Shown: piece by piece, positions 34,401 to 44,122 of the stretch
Layout: each line of letters opens with the position of its first letter
Numbering within the stretch: the stretch's first letter is position 1
From: Galerina marginata
Taxonomy: Eukaryota > Basidiomycota > Agaricomycetes > Agaricales > Galerinaceae
Assembly: GCA_023014335.1 (NCBI GenBank)
Contig: JAECYW010000015.1
Location: forward strand, 1,775,613-1,839,612
Direction of reading: 5' to 3'
Length of the DNA stretch: 64,000 bases
Translations under genes and position numbers: made by a program
The notes under the pieces: model-generated
The model's input: the letters and a program-made list of their open reading frames with translations, nothing else
Database searches by the model: none
Told to the model about the DNA's origin: nothing

Positions 34401-34958
34401 GGGACGACAGATGAAGCTCATGTGGTAAATGAAAAATTGAAGTCTCGTGGTATACAGGTTTTCAGTTTGGACAGTGCCGCAGCTACGGTCGATCGTGGCG
34501 TCGAAAATATGAAGACCTACAGCTGCATTCATCTTGCTTGTCACGCAATACAAGACCCCGAAACACCACTCAAGAGCGGATTCGCTTTCTACGACGGACG
34601 TTTAGAGCTCTTATCCATTATTCAGCAACGTTTGGTGGGTGTGGATCTTGCTTTCCTATCTGCCTGTCAAACGAGTGCTGGTGATGAGAAGCTAGCCGAA
34701 GAAGCCGTACACCTTGCAGGTGGAATGTTGGCCGCCGGATATCGAGGTGCGGTGGCGACGATGTGGTCGATCTACGATAAATATGCACCTACGATCGCAG
34801 AGGATTTTTATTCGAATCTCACCCAAGATTCGGATTCCTTAAGCGGTGAACATGCTGCACGCGCGCTCCATTATGCTACACAGAACCTTCGAAAGTCTGT
34901 TGGTGATTCAGAATCCGCTTTACTTACGTGGGTTCCATACGTACATTTTGGTATCTAA
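31416..34958 (+). CDS. TPR-CHAT protein, caspase-like protease domain
   Basis: Three exons (31416-31594, 31664-34094, 34143-34958) join in frame to 1141 residues. Residues about 120-560 form repeated units of 50-60 residues (ISEAISLKQKAIQLTP-like helices with a YLSDLAxSLxxRF partner), degenerate tetratricopeptide solenoid. The C-terminal CHAT domain carries the caspase-type dyad: His in HLACHA and Cys in FLSACQTS, with LAGGMLAAGYRGAVATMWSI and a final WVPYVHFGI typical of the family. Proteins of this layout are strongly expanded in agaricomycetes; in bacteria CHAT proteases cleave partner proteins in defence or signalling, and a regulated-death or incompatibility role in fungi is inference. 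The 5' end may include further exons from 31150 onward, where related proteins often have a C2-like region. The catalytic residues and frame are intact. Confidence 0.85.
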
Positions 34959-36540
34959 TTTGCCTGCCCCAACACGCGAAGCGTTCGGCAGCTGGAGAAA
35001 CAAATCGGGTACTCACAAATCTTTTTTAAACTTCTAGACAAGGCTGAAGATATAAATTTGGCGATAGTTACGTAAAACTGTTGAAAGAAATTAAGCATCA
35101 ACAACGGGATATTCTTTTAAACGGTTTAATAGTCACAGTTGATTGATGGCAGAGGTAGGCTGCTCGTATTTTACTCGCTAGGAGGGCGGTGGCACTCATA
35201 CGGCGACGGCGGCGTGATGAAATGACAGAAAGTACTGAAGGGTAGACTAGTATGTGATGTATCCCCCCCTCGTACACGACCTCCTAGGGAAGAAAAAAAA
35301 GATCATTAATCAACAATTCGTTGACGATGTCAGGTGATAAAATGAAAGTATCAATCCAAAGACGGAGCACGGAACCAAAATCGAATCAAAGCGATCGATA
35401 TCGAGAATGAAATTGGAAAGGACATGAGGACGAACCCGTATCCGTCAACAGTTGAAATGCGAGCTACAGTCGCAACTAACCAACAGGAAAGCGGTGCCAC
35501 ATATCCGGCGAAGCATAATCTGAGGAAATGCGGACTACCTTGAACTGTCCTTCTCCCGTTTTGGAGGATTTATGGCAAACCATCCGAACGCCAAGTAAGT
35601 ATCGTATGTTTGGTCGTCGAAGCTCAGGATCCTAAGAGAAAGCACCAAGGAACAGAGAAAATAACGGTGAGATAACGAGAAAGGAGAACTAGCCGTTCTT
35701 TCAGGAAAGAAAGAATGGAAATGACGCGAAAAACAGCCAAAGGAAAAAACACAACTCCCCGACAACGGTATAACGTTCTTTATCAAGAGTAGCACACTGC
35801 CCGAGAGCGACGTGCTCTTAGAGAAGGCCAGGTGATCCTTGAGGAAAAATTAAACGAGACATGCTGGTTTATCTCAATGATGCCACGAAGGGAGCGTCAC
35901 TATCGCAGGGCCTGAAAGGAAGTAAAGTCAGGCCAAATTTAATCAAGTAAGGAATGCAGAACGGGGGAGGAAAGAAAATCTATCCTTCTTTTTCGCTTTA
36001 TCCTCGGTCGTTCGAAAACGTACAGCTTTATGCGGAGGACTTGGAGGAGTCAGTGGACCGCGAATTCGTGGTGACTCTTTTTTTTTGGACGGCGATGGTG
36101 GGTTCGACGTGGAGGGCATAGATTGAGCTGCAATCACGGGTTAAACGACAAGGTTTTAATATGAATAAGGTGACGCACGAGGTGGTCGCGGTGGTTTTTG
36201 CTGGCTCAGAGAGAGAGGAACGGCTAAAATCGGAGTCAGACGTTTTTTTTATCCCTTAGTAGTGGAGAACGAAGTACCCCTTGGTACAGCTCCCGTTTAC
36301 GGCAACCACGACGAGTTTTAGGACAGTAAAGAAGCCTGAGCCAGAGAACGTGTCATCGTGCACTTGTTGCGAGAGTAGTTGTGGGTTTAGCAAGGTGCTA
36401 TCACATCGATCCAAGTAGCCATCGCGATACGACGATGATGACGGAAGTGAAAGAACTGGACAAAAACGCAGCACTAGATAAGTTTTATGGACGACGTCAT
36501 CAAAACAAAGATTATGATTGAGTTTAAAGTATGACGAAAC
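34959..36540. other. Gene-poor interval
   Basis: No convincing gene. A minus-strand frame at 35535-35795 and another at 35943-36137 (rich in Ser/Pro/Lys) lack support. Text-like A/G-rich tracts dominate the plus strand, as in family B units. Confidence 0.45.
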
Positions 36541-38032
36541 GTACAGGAGGAGGAATTGGACAGAAGAAATGTGGTCCGTGTTCCGGATTTAAAAACTACT
36601 CCAAGGCAAGAGCCTATCGGAAGGTGGTGTGACTAGCTATGTTGGCGATAGACGCAGAGGAGCGTACTTTGGATGGCGGGCACAGTCCATGCCGTACAGT
36701 GGCAGGGAAAACGCGGCTTTCTAGAGGTATTCGAGCGACAACAGCGACTTTGTCATCTGTAAGATTGGCCTATGAACGTGAGTCAAAAGCACTACCTATC
36801 ATCCCTAAAAAGCGAGTACCTGGTTGGAATCAACGTGCATATATCCACCCCGTGGCCAAGAAACAGCCAAACGACACCGGTCCTGAGCAAGAGTTGCCTT
36901 CCTTCTCGACCAGCAGGAACGGCATTCGAGAGAAAGATCACCACGTCGACGTTGAGGAGGCTGGCACTGCCTGGCAGGTTGCCCAATGAGACTGGGCGTC
37001 GTCTGTTGCAGGATCTGTTTCAGGAGGGCGCAAAAAGCCAGTGGGCAGTCCAGCAGAAAACAGTGATAAAGCTGTAGAGGGGAACTAGGAGAACGTTGAC
37101 TGCGCTGGTCGACGTGGGAGGTGTCGAGGACGTTGTTGATGGCGGTGATCAAATAAATTGGTAAGCGGGTTCCCACACGCTGCAATATTTTTAGCAAACT
37201 ATCAATCCTTCCATCATCGTTCCTTCGTATGGCCCCCAGACGATCTGGACATCTCAGTTTCACTCCTGGCGTCTCTGTTCGGCCTTAAAACCACCACAGC
37301 TCATCGGATATTTTCCCCGCAGGATCAGGAAAAAATCGATTTCGCCACGACATCCAGGAGCTTTTGAGTTTATACTTAAAATCTTGGCACTGTGGCGTTG
37401 AGGTTGTGTATTTAACCCTCCTCCTGCGTGAGCGAACGACGCTGCGCACATTGGCGTTCTCCCTGTCCATCTTGATCGCTGATTTGCTTTCCTCATACTC
37501 TGTCCATCGTGTGTGTCGCAGGATTCTGTAAGGAGAACAATTCACGCAACCCCTCGCCTCTACCTGCATGATCAACTAACATCATATATTTACCAGACCT
37601 GCAGTCTTTCGAAGTAGGAAAAAATACTTTTTCTGAATACTAATGTCATATATTATGGTCTTTCTATGCTATTTATGAAGGCTCAGCTGTAGCCGTGCAG
37701 TTTGTGCATCGTCGGACATCCAGGAGAACGATCTGAATACGCTCGATTTCAAAGACGCTGTCCTGACTATACCGGACGCAACTCCTTGAATATCCCCTTC
37801 CACGGTACGTGCGTTACGTCCCGTTTGACGCGAGCGGTACTAATTTTTCCGCAATATCTTTTTAGCCGTCTGTTATGTGTCCCTCGAGTGACCCAACCTT
37901 TACAAGAAAGCGGTGTAATCGCTAATACGACGAGATCCGCCCTACCTTCTCTCATTCCAGTACGCATTCTCTTCTTTAAATAGAGCGAGCTAACCCGACT
38001 GTATTTTCACAGTTTCGGAACCCAAGCACATA
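36541..38032. repeat. Subtelomeric repeat family B, copy interrupted by a gypsy element
   Basis: Matches 50090-52030 and 54780-57050 in order: CGTACAGGAGGA..GGAATTGG (36540), GCCGTACAGTGGCAGGGAAA (36690), CACCACGTCGACGTTGAGGA (36940), GTTGTTGATGGCGGTGATCA (37132), TTGAATATCCCCTTCCACGG (37787), GAACCCAAGCACATA (38018). The match resumes after the retrotransposon at 43811 with ACATACGCCATTTCTTCTAT. Confidence 0.7.
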
Positions 38033-38206
38033 TGTCAGCGTCGCACAAGGGAAAAGGCAGAAAAGATAATATAGCGGTGAATAGACCAGCGCAAGACTAG
38101 AAACGTATCTACGAGAGACGGAAGTCTATATACTGCGAGAGTAAGACATAGTTCTAAAAGGAGGAATAAAAGAGATAAGATAAGATAAGGCGATCATTTC
38201 CTGACA
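38033..38206 (-). repeat. 3' LTR of the gypsy element
   Basis: 174 bp, apparently identical to 43637-43810. The last codons and stop of pol (38194) extend 13 nt into it. Confidence 0.93.
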
Positions 38207-41200
38207 TTACCCCCTCCTTTAGGACGAGTTTTGTACTCGTTCAAAACTCGTTTGGCATGCGTGAGATCTTCCTCTGTCAGCCACTCGTTCTCTTCCATCG
38301 GAAAACCCTTCCACTTCACCAGATACTGCTTCTTCCCCCTCCTGATCCGGTCGTTCAGAATCTCTTCCACTTCTTGTTCAGGCTCTCCATCTATAAGGTC
38401 GGGCGGCGGCGGCTCTATTTGTGGGCGATCTCCTCGGCAGTATGGGAAAAGCTTGGATACATGGAAAACTGGGTGGACTTTCCATGTCGAGGGCAGTTTG
38501 AGTCGGTAAGCACGCTGTCCGATTTTCTTTTCTACTTTGAATGGTCCAAAACGTCGGTGTTCAAGTTTTTTTGTTGGGCGGTTCGTTTTTAGGTTTTCGC
38601 CTTCGAGGAGAACTTCATCGCCTTCGTGGAATTCGGGTGCCGCTTGATGACTGCGGTCGAAGTGTGTTTTCATATCCCGTGCTGCTCGTTCTAACGCCGC
38701 CTCTGCTTCCTTCCTCAGCTCTTCCATCCTCTTTACGAAATCGCTCGCTGCTTCCACCGTACATTCTCTCTTTGCTTCAACTCCTTTTCGCGGATTTCTC
38801 CCCCAGTTCAGCATAAAAGGTGAATGTCCAGTACTTTTGTTGACTTTGTCGTTGTAGCTGAATTCTGCTAGAGATAGCCATTCGGCCCAATTGTCTTGTC
38901 GGTAATTGACGAAGATGCGCAAATACTGTTCGATCTCTTGGTTAATGCGCTCGGTTTGGCCATCGGTTTGGGGATGATAGGCTGTAGAGACATTGGTTTG
39001 GATACCGAGTAAGTGATTCAGTGCATCCATGAACTTGGACACGAATATGGTTCCTCGGTCGCTGATAACTGATTCAGGTAGTCCAAAATCCTTCCAGACG
39101 AAGTCTCTGTAGAGTCGCGCAGCACCTTCAGACGTTAGGGAGGTGTAGGTAGGGATTATGCGGATCATTTTGGTGAGTCTGTCAACTACCACCATGATTG
39201 CATCGTAACCTAAACTCATGGGGAGTTCAGTTATTAGGTCGACGGAAATCCGCTGCCAGGGATACTTGGGAATAAGATTTGGTGAGAGTAGTCCTTGTGG
39301 TTTGTTTCGTTTAGCTTTCGTTCGTTGACAGAGGTCACAGCTTTCAACATATCGGCGAACATCGACGTGAATGCGTGGCCACCAGTAGGACCGTAGGATT
39401 AATTCAGCGGTCTTGTATCGCCCGGGATGACCTGCGGTATAGGCGTCATGGTGTAAACGGATGATCGTTTCGCGAAGAGTTCGGTTCGGTGGTACGTATA
39501 CGCGATTCTCCCACAAAATCAATCCCTCATGCTCCTCCCAGCCTTTCTCCTTCATCTGCAACTTCAGCTGCACTGCCCGCTCTACTTCTTTATGGCGTCG
39601 GATCTTCTCGACTAACTCTTTCCCCTCATCCTCAATTTCTACATCCACTCTTCGTAAATGGTGAGGTTGAATCAATACCACACCGTCGTTATCGTCCTCC
39701 CCTTTCTCATGATCCGGTCTCCTAGATAGTGCATCCGCTCTTCCCATAGTGTGGCCAGGCCGATGTACCAATACGAAATCGTAATTTGCAAGCTCGAGCG
39801 ACCATCGAGCTTGGCGGCGGTTCAATTTCTGGGCGGTTGTGAAGTACTGGAGATTTTTGTGATCAGTGTGAATCTCGACTGTATGCTCCGCTCCTTGTAA
39901 GTGATGCCGCCATTCTTCGAGCGCACGCATGATGGCTAACATTTCTCGATCGTGAATTTCGTAGTTTCTTTCGACATTGCTCAAGGATTTCGACAAGAAC
40001 GCGATTGGTCTCCACACGTTATTCTGGCGTTGAAGTAACGTTGCGCCTGTCGCGTACCCGGAGCTGTCAGCCTCCACTCGATAGGGATCTTTGTCGGTGG
40101 GAAATGCTAGCACGGGTGCTGTCGTAACGGCCATTTTGAGTTCTTTAAAGGCTCTTCTCTCATCCCCTCCCCACTTCCACGGTTGGTTTCCGGTAAGTCG
40201 GTGCAAGGGACAACTCATAGTCGAGAAATGACTAATGAATCTTCGATAGTAGTTCGCAAAACCCAGGAACTGCTGAAGCTCGCGCTTGTTCTGTGGTTCT
40301 GGCCAATCACGCACCGCCTCTACTTTCACCGTATCCATCTCCACACCATCCTCCGAGATTACCATACCAAGGTATTCGACCTTTGTTTTCTCCCATTCGC
40401 ACTTCTCAGGTTTCAGTGACAGATTGTTATCGGCAAGGATTCGTAAGACTTCTTTCGTAACTGCGCGGTGTTCTTCTAAAGTTTTTGTGAAGATTAGGAT
40501 GTCGTCCATATACACGATCACAACACCTCGTGTGATTAGGCCGGAGAATAATTCATTCATCATCGTTTGAAAGGTTGCGGGGGAGTTGGTCAAGCCGAAG
40601 AACATGACTAGCGGTTCGAAGAGTCCACGGTTCGTGATGAACGCTGCCTTCCACTCGTCGCCTTCTTTAAGTCTAATATTGTTATAGCCCCATCGAATGT
40701 CAAACTTCGTGAAATACCGTGCGCCTCGTAATTTGTCAATGATCTCAGAGACAAGCGGTAAGGGATATCGATTCTTTATTGTTCCTGCGTTCAACCGACG
40801 ATAATCCTGTACAGGGCGGAGACTTCCATCTTTCTTCTTGACGAAGAAGAACGGAGACGCAATCGGGCTCTTCGATGGTCGGATTCTACCAGACTGTAAG
40901 TGCTCTTCGATAAATTCATCTAATTGTCGTTGTTCATCTCGAGCTAGCGGGTAGATTTTGCTCGTAAACGGTGTACTGTCATCCTTGAGTTCGATTGCAT
41001 GGTCCCACTTCCGTCGAGGTGGCAATGTATCAAAGGTCGACTTTTCGAAAACGGGGCTGAAGTCCTTGACATATCTGTCAGGAACGGTCGCGTCTGCCTT
41101 CAACTTCTTCACACGTGCATTCTCCTCTGCGAGATGTTGAGATATCGTATAGCTCGCACGAATGGACTCAACACTTTCTGGTAAGACGAACAGTCTTTCT

Positions 41201-42249
41201 CCTTCTTCTAATGTGTCCATATCTTCATCCTCATAGGTTTCTTCCTCTTCCTCGACAGTCTCCTCGTTGTCTTCCTCAATAGCTCCTATCAGACTCTCAT
41301 CCTCATTCCATACTTGGGGCAAACCACACTCTCGTGGGCAACGATCAAACAGCACTTTCGCTCGAGTCCAGTCAATGCTAGGGTTGTGTTTTCGAAGCCA
41401 CGCGTGACCGAGAATAATTTTGTTGGGACCTGTATTAGTGACGGCAAACGTTATCGACTCGACGTGGTCTCCGATCTTGACACGTAGAGGTACAACATAT
41501 CGAATAGGGCCTCCCTCATTCAGGGTTCGGTCAACGTTGTAAACCGGAATCGGATGTGCGAGTTTTTCGAAATTCAACCCTAGTTCTCTCGCTAATGACT
41601 CGTCAATATAGCAACCTGTTGCCCCACAATCAAGCAGGCAGTCAACTGTGAATTTCATGGCGGTATCGACGGTTTGAAGCATTGCTGGGATAATAGTCGA
41701 ATTGGCCTGGGTACTGCCCATTCCTCGTAGGGTGTGTCGTAACGGATGTCGAAGATCTTCGAGTGTCCGAATAGCATCATTGATTGGAGCGGTTATCAAA
41801 GCTTGGAAAAGGGATACAGTGACTTCGTCTTGCCGCCGGCTTGACGTCCACTTCCTCAATGCATAGATAGCTTTGTCCTTCATTTGTTTCAATTGTCGTA
41901 AAAGTTTGGCTGCCGCACTCGTATTGTTTGCATCATTCGCATCGTCTACATCTTCACCCTCCTCTTTTCGTTCTACTCGTGATTTCGACTTCTCTACATC
42001 ATCCGACTTCTTCTCTTCCATTTTATCTCGATCATCTGTGTTGCAATTATCTTCGAGAATACCTGTTCCTCTAGCTTTCTCCTTTTCATTCAACAACTTT
42101 TCATCTTCATCCTCTACGTCTTCGACCATCGCTTTTCTCCTATTCTTCTCTGAATGTGTGGCTTTAAATGGCATCGTAGAATCGTGTATTGTTGGTGACG
42201 CATTCGTATTAATACATTGTGTAGACGAAGAGGGCACACAATCCTTCAC
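38194..42249 (-). CDS. pol: Gypsy pol polyprotein (PR-RT-RH-IN-chromodomain)
   Basis: 1351 codons counted from a GTG that overlaps the gag stop. Domains in order: acidic/basic leader (1-130); aspartic protease with LLDCGATGCYID (about 205-216, Asp-Cys-Gly rather than the usual Asp-Ser/Thr-Gly); reverse transcriptase with VIVYMDDILIF (about 580); RNase H with VEADSSG, DREMLAIMRALEEW and IHTDHKNL (725-800); integrase zinc finger H-H-C-C (about 933-974) and catalytic Asp (ISVDLI), Asp (VISDRG) and Glu (TERINQEIEQ) near 1004, 1064 and 1100; GPF module (RRFGPFKV); and a chromodomain (about 1293-1345, EILNDRIRRGKKQYLVKWKG) that in chromoviruses directs integration to marked chromatin. The frame is -1 relative to gag. 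Confidence 0.95.
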   Translation of the reverse strand: MKDCVPSSSTQCINTNASPTIHDSTMPFKATHSEKNRRKAMVEDVEDEDEKLLNEKEKARGTGILEDNCNTDDRDKMEEKKSDDVEKSKSRVERKEEGEDVDDANDANNTSAAAKLLRQLKQMKDKAIYALRKWTSSRRQDEVTVSLFQALITAPINDAIRTLEDLRHPLRHTLRGMGSTQANSTIIPAMLQTVDTAMKFTVDCLLDCGATGCYIDESLARELGLNFEKLAHPIPVYNVDRTLNEGGPIRYVVPLRVKIGDHVESITFAVTNTGPNKIILGHAWLRKHNPSIDWTRAKVLFDRCPRECGLPQVWNEDESLIGAIEEDNEETVEEEEETYEDEDMDTLEEGERLFVLPESVESIRASYTISQHLAEENARVKKLKADATVPDRYVKDFSPVFEKSTFDTLPPRRKWDHAIELKDDSTPFTSKIYPLARDEQRQLDEFIEEHLQSGRIRPSKSPIASPFFFVKKKDGSLRPVQDYRRLNAGTIKNRYPLPLVSEIIDKLRGARYFTKFDIRWGYNNIRLKEGDEWKAAFITNRGLFEPLVMFFGLTNSPATFQTMMNELFSGLITRGVVIVYMDDILIFTKTLEEHRAVTKEVLRILADNNLSLKPEKCEWEKTKVEYLGMVISEDGVEMDTVKVEAVRDWPEPQNKRELQQFLGFANYYRRFISHFSTMSCPLHRLTGNQPWKWGGDERRAFKELKMAVTTAPVLAFPTDKDPYRVEADSSGYATGATLLQRQNNVWRPIAFLSKSLSNVERNYEIHDREMLAIMRALEEWRHHLQGAEHTVEIHTDHKNLQYFTTAQKLNRRQARWSLELANYDFVLVHRPGHTMGRADALSRRPDHEKGEDDNDGVVLIQPHHLRRVDVEIEDEGKELVEKIRRHKEVERAVQLKLQMKEKGWEEHEGLILWENRVYVPPNRTLRETIIRLHHDAYTAGHPGRYKTAELILRSYWWPRIHVDVRRYVESCDLCQRTKAKRNKPQGLLSPNLIPKYPWQRISVDLITELPMSLGYDAIMVVVDRLTKMIRIIPTYTSLTSEGAARLYRDFVWKDFGLPESVISDRGTIFVSKFMDALNHLLGIQTNVSTAYHPQTDGQTERINQEIEQYLRIFVNYRQDNWAEWLSLAEFSYNDKVNKSTGHSPFMLNWGRNPRKGVEAKRECTVEAASDFVKRMEELRKEAEAALERAARDMKTHFDRSHQAAPEFHEGDEVLLEGENLKTNRPTKKLEHRRFGPFKVEKKIGQRAYRLKLPSTWKVHPVFHVSKLFPYCRGDRPQIEPPPPDLIDGEPEQEVEEILNDRIRRGKKQYLVKWKGFPMEENEWLTEEDLTHAKRVLNEYKTRPKGGGNVRK
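38207..38220 (-). promoter_or_regulatory. Polypurine tract next to the 3' LTR
   Basis: On the element strand AAAGGAGGGGGTAA directly precedes the 3' LTR, the expected place for plus-strand DNA priming. Confidence 0.8.
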
Positions 42250-43538
42250 TCTTCGTTGGTAGGAAAACCCAGTTCGGTGAGTAAACCCTTTTTATCGTCG
42301 TCGGAGAGATTATCGAACATAGTGCGCACGAACATACGCGGGGGCTGGCGAGGACGTTTCGGCTCTGGACAGTTACGCGCAAGATGCCCTTCAGCGTCAC
42401 AATTGTAGCATCGAAAAGCCTTTGCCCCTCCACGGGTTCGGTCGATCTCCATAGGTACTCCGGCACCTCCAAATGTACCGGAAGCAGGTGCTTGGGTTGA
42501 TGTTTGTTGACCTCCTCCAACTTGACTATTTGCCGTCGATCCTCCTCCGCTTCCACTCACATTCGTTGGTCCTCCTCCATATCCTGTGTAACCTCCACTA
42601 TAGCCTCCACGAAATCCTCCTCCGTATCCTCCACGGCCTCCGTTATACCCTCCGCGATTGCTCCATCCTCCGTATCCCCCTCTGTTGCCTGGAGTTCCGC
42701 CACGATTACCGCCGTCGTTACTTCCTCTGTTAACATTGGGGTTAACCGCCATTGAAGGTTGCTGAATTCGACGACGATTGTCTAAGTTGGCCTCCAAATT
42801 TCGGCGGTGATGATCCTTTTCAATGGCGAGCTTCTTCCACTTATCATATGTCGTAGGTTCCGATGTACCAATAGCCGTGTACATATCTTCGAGGAGGCGA
42901 TGGGTGAGACTCTTCTTCAAGACACGGATTAATGCAGCATCGTTGTACCCTGAATCGCGCCTATAGACCTCGATTTCTTCGAAAAAGGTTTCGATAGGGA
43001 CACGGTCATTTTGAACAACCTTCTCGAGTTTGATCTGAGCATCATCTTGACGGTTCGAGGTTTCGAAATGACCTCTAAAATCTTTCTCGAAACTCTCCCA
43101 CGTCGTCCACGGCAATTCATCCGCACCCAGTCCTTCCATCAGATTATCGAGCCACTTCTGTGCATTCCCTTCCAAATAGGTCATCGTGAACCTAACTCTC
43201 GCATCGTCATCGTTACCATAGGCCTTAGGGTCGGCAAGGAAGAAGACTCGAAGACTGAGTAAGAAGCTGCGAACTTCGTCAGGCTTTCCATCGTATTTCT
43301 TCGGTTTAGCAGCTTTGATTTTCGCCTGCACCTGAGGCTGGTCCGAATATCGATTCTGCGTTAACGCAAGAAGGAGCTCCTCCATCCGTTGACTGGATTG
43401 CTCTTGTCGGATCACGGATTGCTCTTGCCTGAAGTTTGACTCGGCCATCATCTGGTAAAAGAGGTTTTGGGGAGCCTCTCCATTTGAAGACATTGGTACA
43501 TCGTCGTCAATGAGAGTTGGATTTGAGTGGTCGGACAT
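42246..43538 (-). CDS. gag: Gypsy gag protein
   Basis: 430 residues from ATG at 43538. The capsid-like part contains AKPKKYDGKPDEVRSFLLSL and the typical retrotransposon gag segment FEKDFRGHFETSNRQDDA. A long Gly/Tyr/Arg-rich stretch (about residues 270-350, GGYGGGFRGGYSGG repeats) follows, probably RNA-binding. A single CCHC zinc knuckle CYNCDAEGHLARNC lies near residue 385. The TGA stop overlaps the first pol codons (GAGTGAAG). Confidence 0.94.
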   Translation of the reverse strand: MSDHSNPTLIDDDVPMSSNGEAPQNLFYQMMAESNFRQEQSVIRQEQSSQRMEELLLALTQNRYSDQPQVQAKIKAAKPKKYDGKPDEVRSFLLSLRVFFLADPKAYGNDDDARVRFTMTYLEGNAQKWLDNLMEGLGADELPWTTWESFEKDFRGHFETSNRQDDAQIKLEKVVQNDRVPIETFFEEIEVYRRDSGYNDAALIRVLKKSLTHRLLEDMYTAIGTSEPTTYDKWKKLAIEKDHHRRNLEANLDNRRRIQQPSMAVNPNVNRGSNDGGNRGGTPGNRGGYGGWSNRGGYNGGRGGYGGGFRGGYSGGYTGYGGGPTNVSGSGGGSTANSQVGGGQQTSTQAPASGTFGGAGVPMEIDRTRGGAKAFRCYNCDAEGHLARNCPEPKRPRQPPRMFVRTMFDNLSDDDKKGLLTELGFPTNEE

Positions 43539-43623
43539 AGTGTTTCAGATTGTGCAGTGAGCTCCGAGCAACAGTTCAAGTCTCGGCCGTGCAATATGGG
43601 TTACAGGGGATCGGTTTAGGTCC

Positions 43624-43634
43624 AGTCTTGCGCT
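43624..43634 (-). promoter_or_regulatory. Primer-binding site, Tf1-like self-priming
   Basis: Two nt downstream of the 5' LTR the element strand reads AGCGCAAGACT. Its exact 11-nt complement, AGTCTTGCGCT, lies inside the LTR (43692-43702 on the plus strand). This is the arrangement known from Tf1, where the first 11 nt of the transcript prime reverse transcription instead of a tRNA. Confidence 0.78.
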
Positions 43635-43636
43635 AA

Positions 43637-43810
43637 TGTCAGCGTCGCACAAGGGAAAAGGCAGAAAAGATAATATAGCGGTGAATAGACCAGCGCAAGA
43701 CTAGAAACGTATCTACGAGAGACGGAAGTCTATATACTGCGAGAGTAAGACATAGTTCTAAAAGGAGGAATAAAAGAGATAAGATAAGATAAGGCGATCA
43801 TTTCCTGACA
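43637..43810 (-). repeat. 5' LTR of the gypsy element
   Basis: 174 bp, TG..CA ends on the element strand, with a TATA box (43731-43736) and a predicted transcription start about 34 nt downstream (43702), at the first base of the self-primer sequence. Confidence 0.93.
43731..43736 (-). promoter_or_regulatory. TATA box in the 5' LTR
   Basis: TATATA on the element strand, starting 34 nt before AGTCTTGCGCT, a normal TATA-to-start distance if the transcript begins with the self-primer. Confidence 0.7.
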
Positions 43811-43960
43811 ACATACGCCATTTCTTCTATTGTAAGGCTAACTATTACTCCCTCGGGGTTGTTCTAAACGATCTTCTGTAGTATGTGGCAGACGACTCCC
43901 TGCGGCCGTTCCAAATTACTGGCTGTGATTCTCGATCAGTTTATGAGGCTTAAAAATCTA
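43811..43960. repeat. Remainder of the family B unit split by the gypsy element
   Basis: ACATACGCCATTTCTTCTAT and the following CTTCTGTAGTATGTGG..GACGACTCCCTGC match 52285-52390 and continue the sequence that stops at 38032. Confidence 0.75.
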
Positions 43961-44122
43961 CTGTCATTCTCCATTCTACCAACTCCGACAAGCCTTTATT
44001 TCGCCCTCGAACTGCAGACTTATTCCCCTATTCCGCGAACAGAGTTATATAAAATATCCTTACATATTCATTATGGCAATTGGGTTCAAATAACATCCTG
44101 GTATTTACATGTACTACCTAAA

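Larger units (their letters stand above)
38033..43810 (-). mobile_element. Complete Ty3/gypsy chromovirus-type LTR retrotransposon
   Basis: 5778 bp, transcribed on the minus strand. Two 174-bp LTRs (38033-38206, 43637-43810) appear identical and have TG..CA ends (TGTCAGGAAATG..GCTGACA on the element strand). The 5-bp duplication ACATA flanks it at 38028-38032 and 43811-43815. Gag and pol frames are both intact, with zinc knuckle, protease, reverse transcriptase, RNase H, integrase and C-terminal chromodomain. Identical LTRs and open frames indicate a very recent insertion and possible activity. It interrupts a family B subtelomeric unit. Confidence 0.95.

Noticed and set aside
38231..43262. 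Many plus-strand open frames across the gypsy region (for example 41873-42262)
   Set aside because: They are antisense shadows of the pol and gag frames with no domain of their own.
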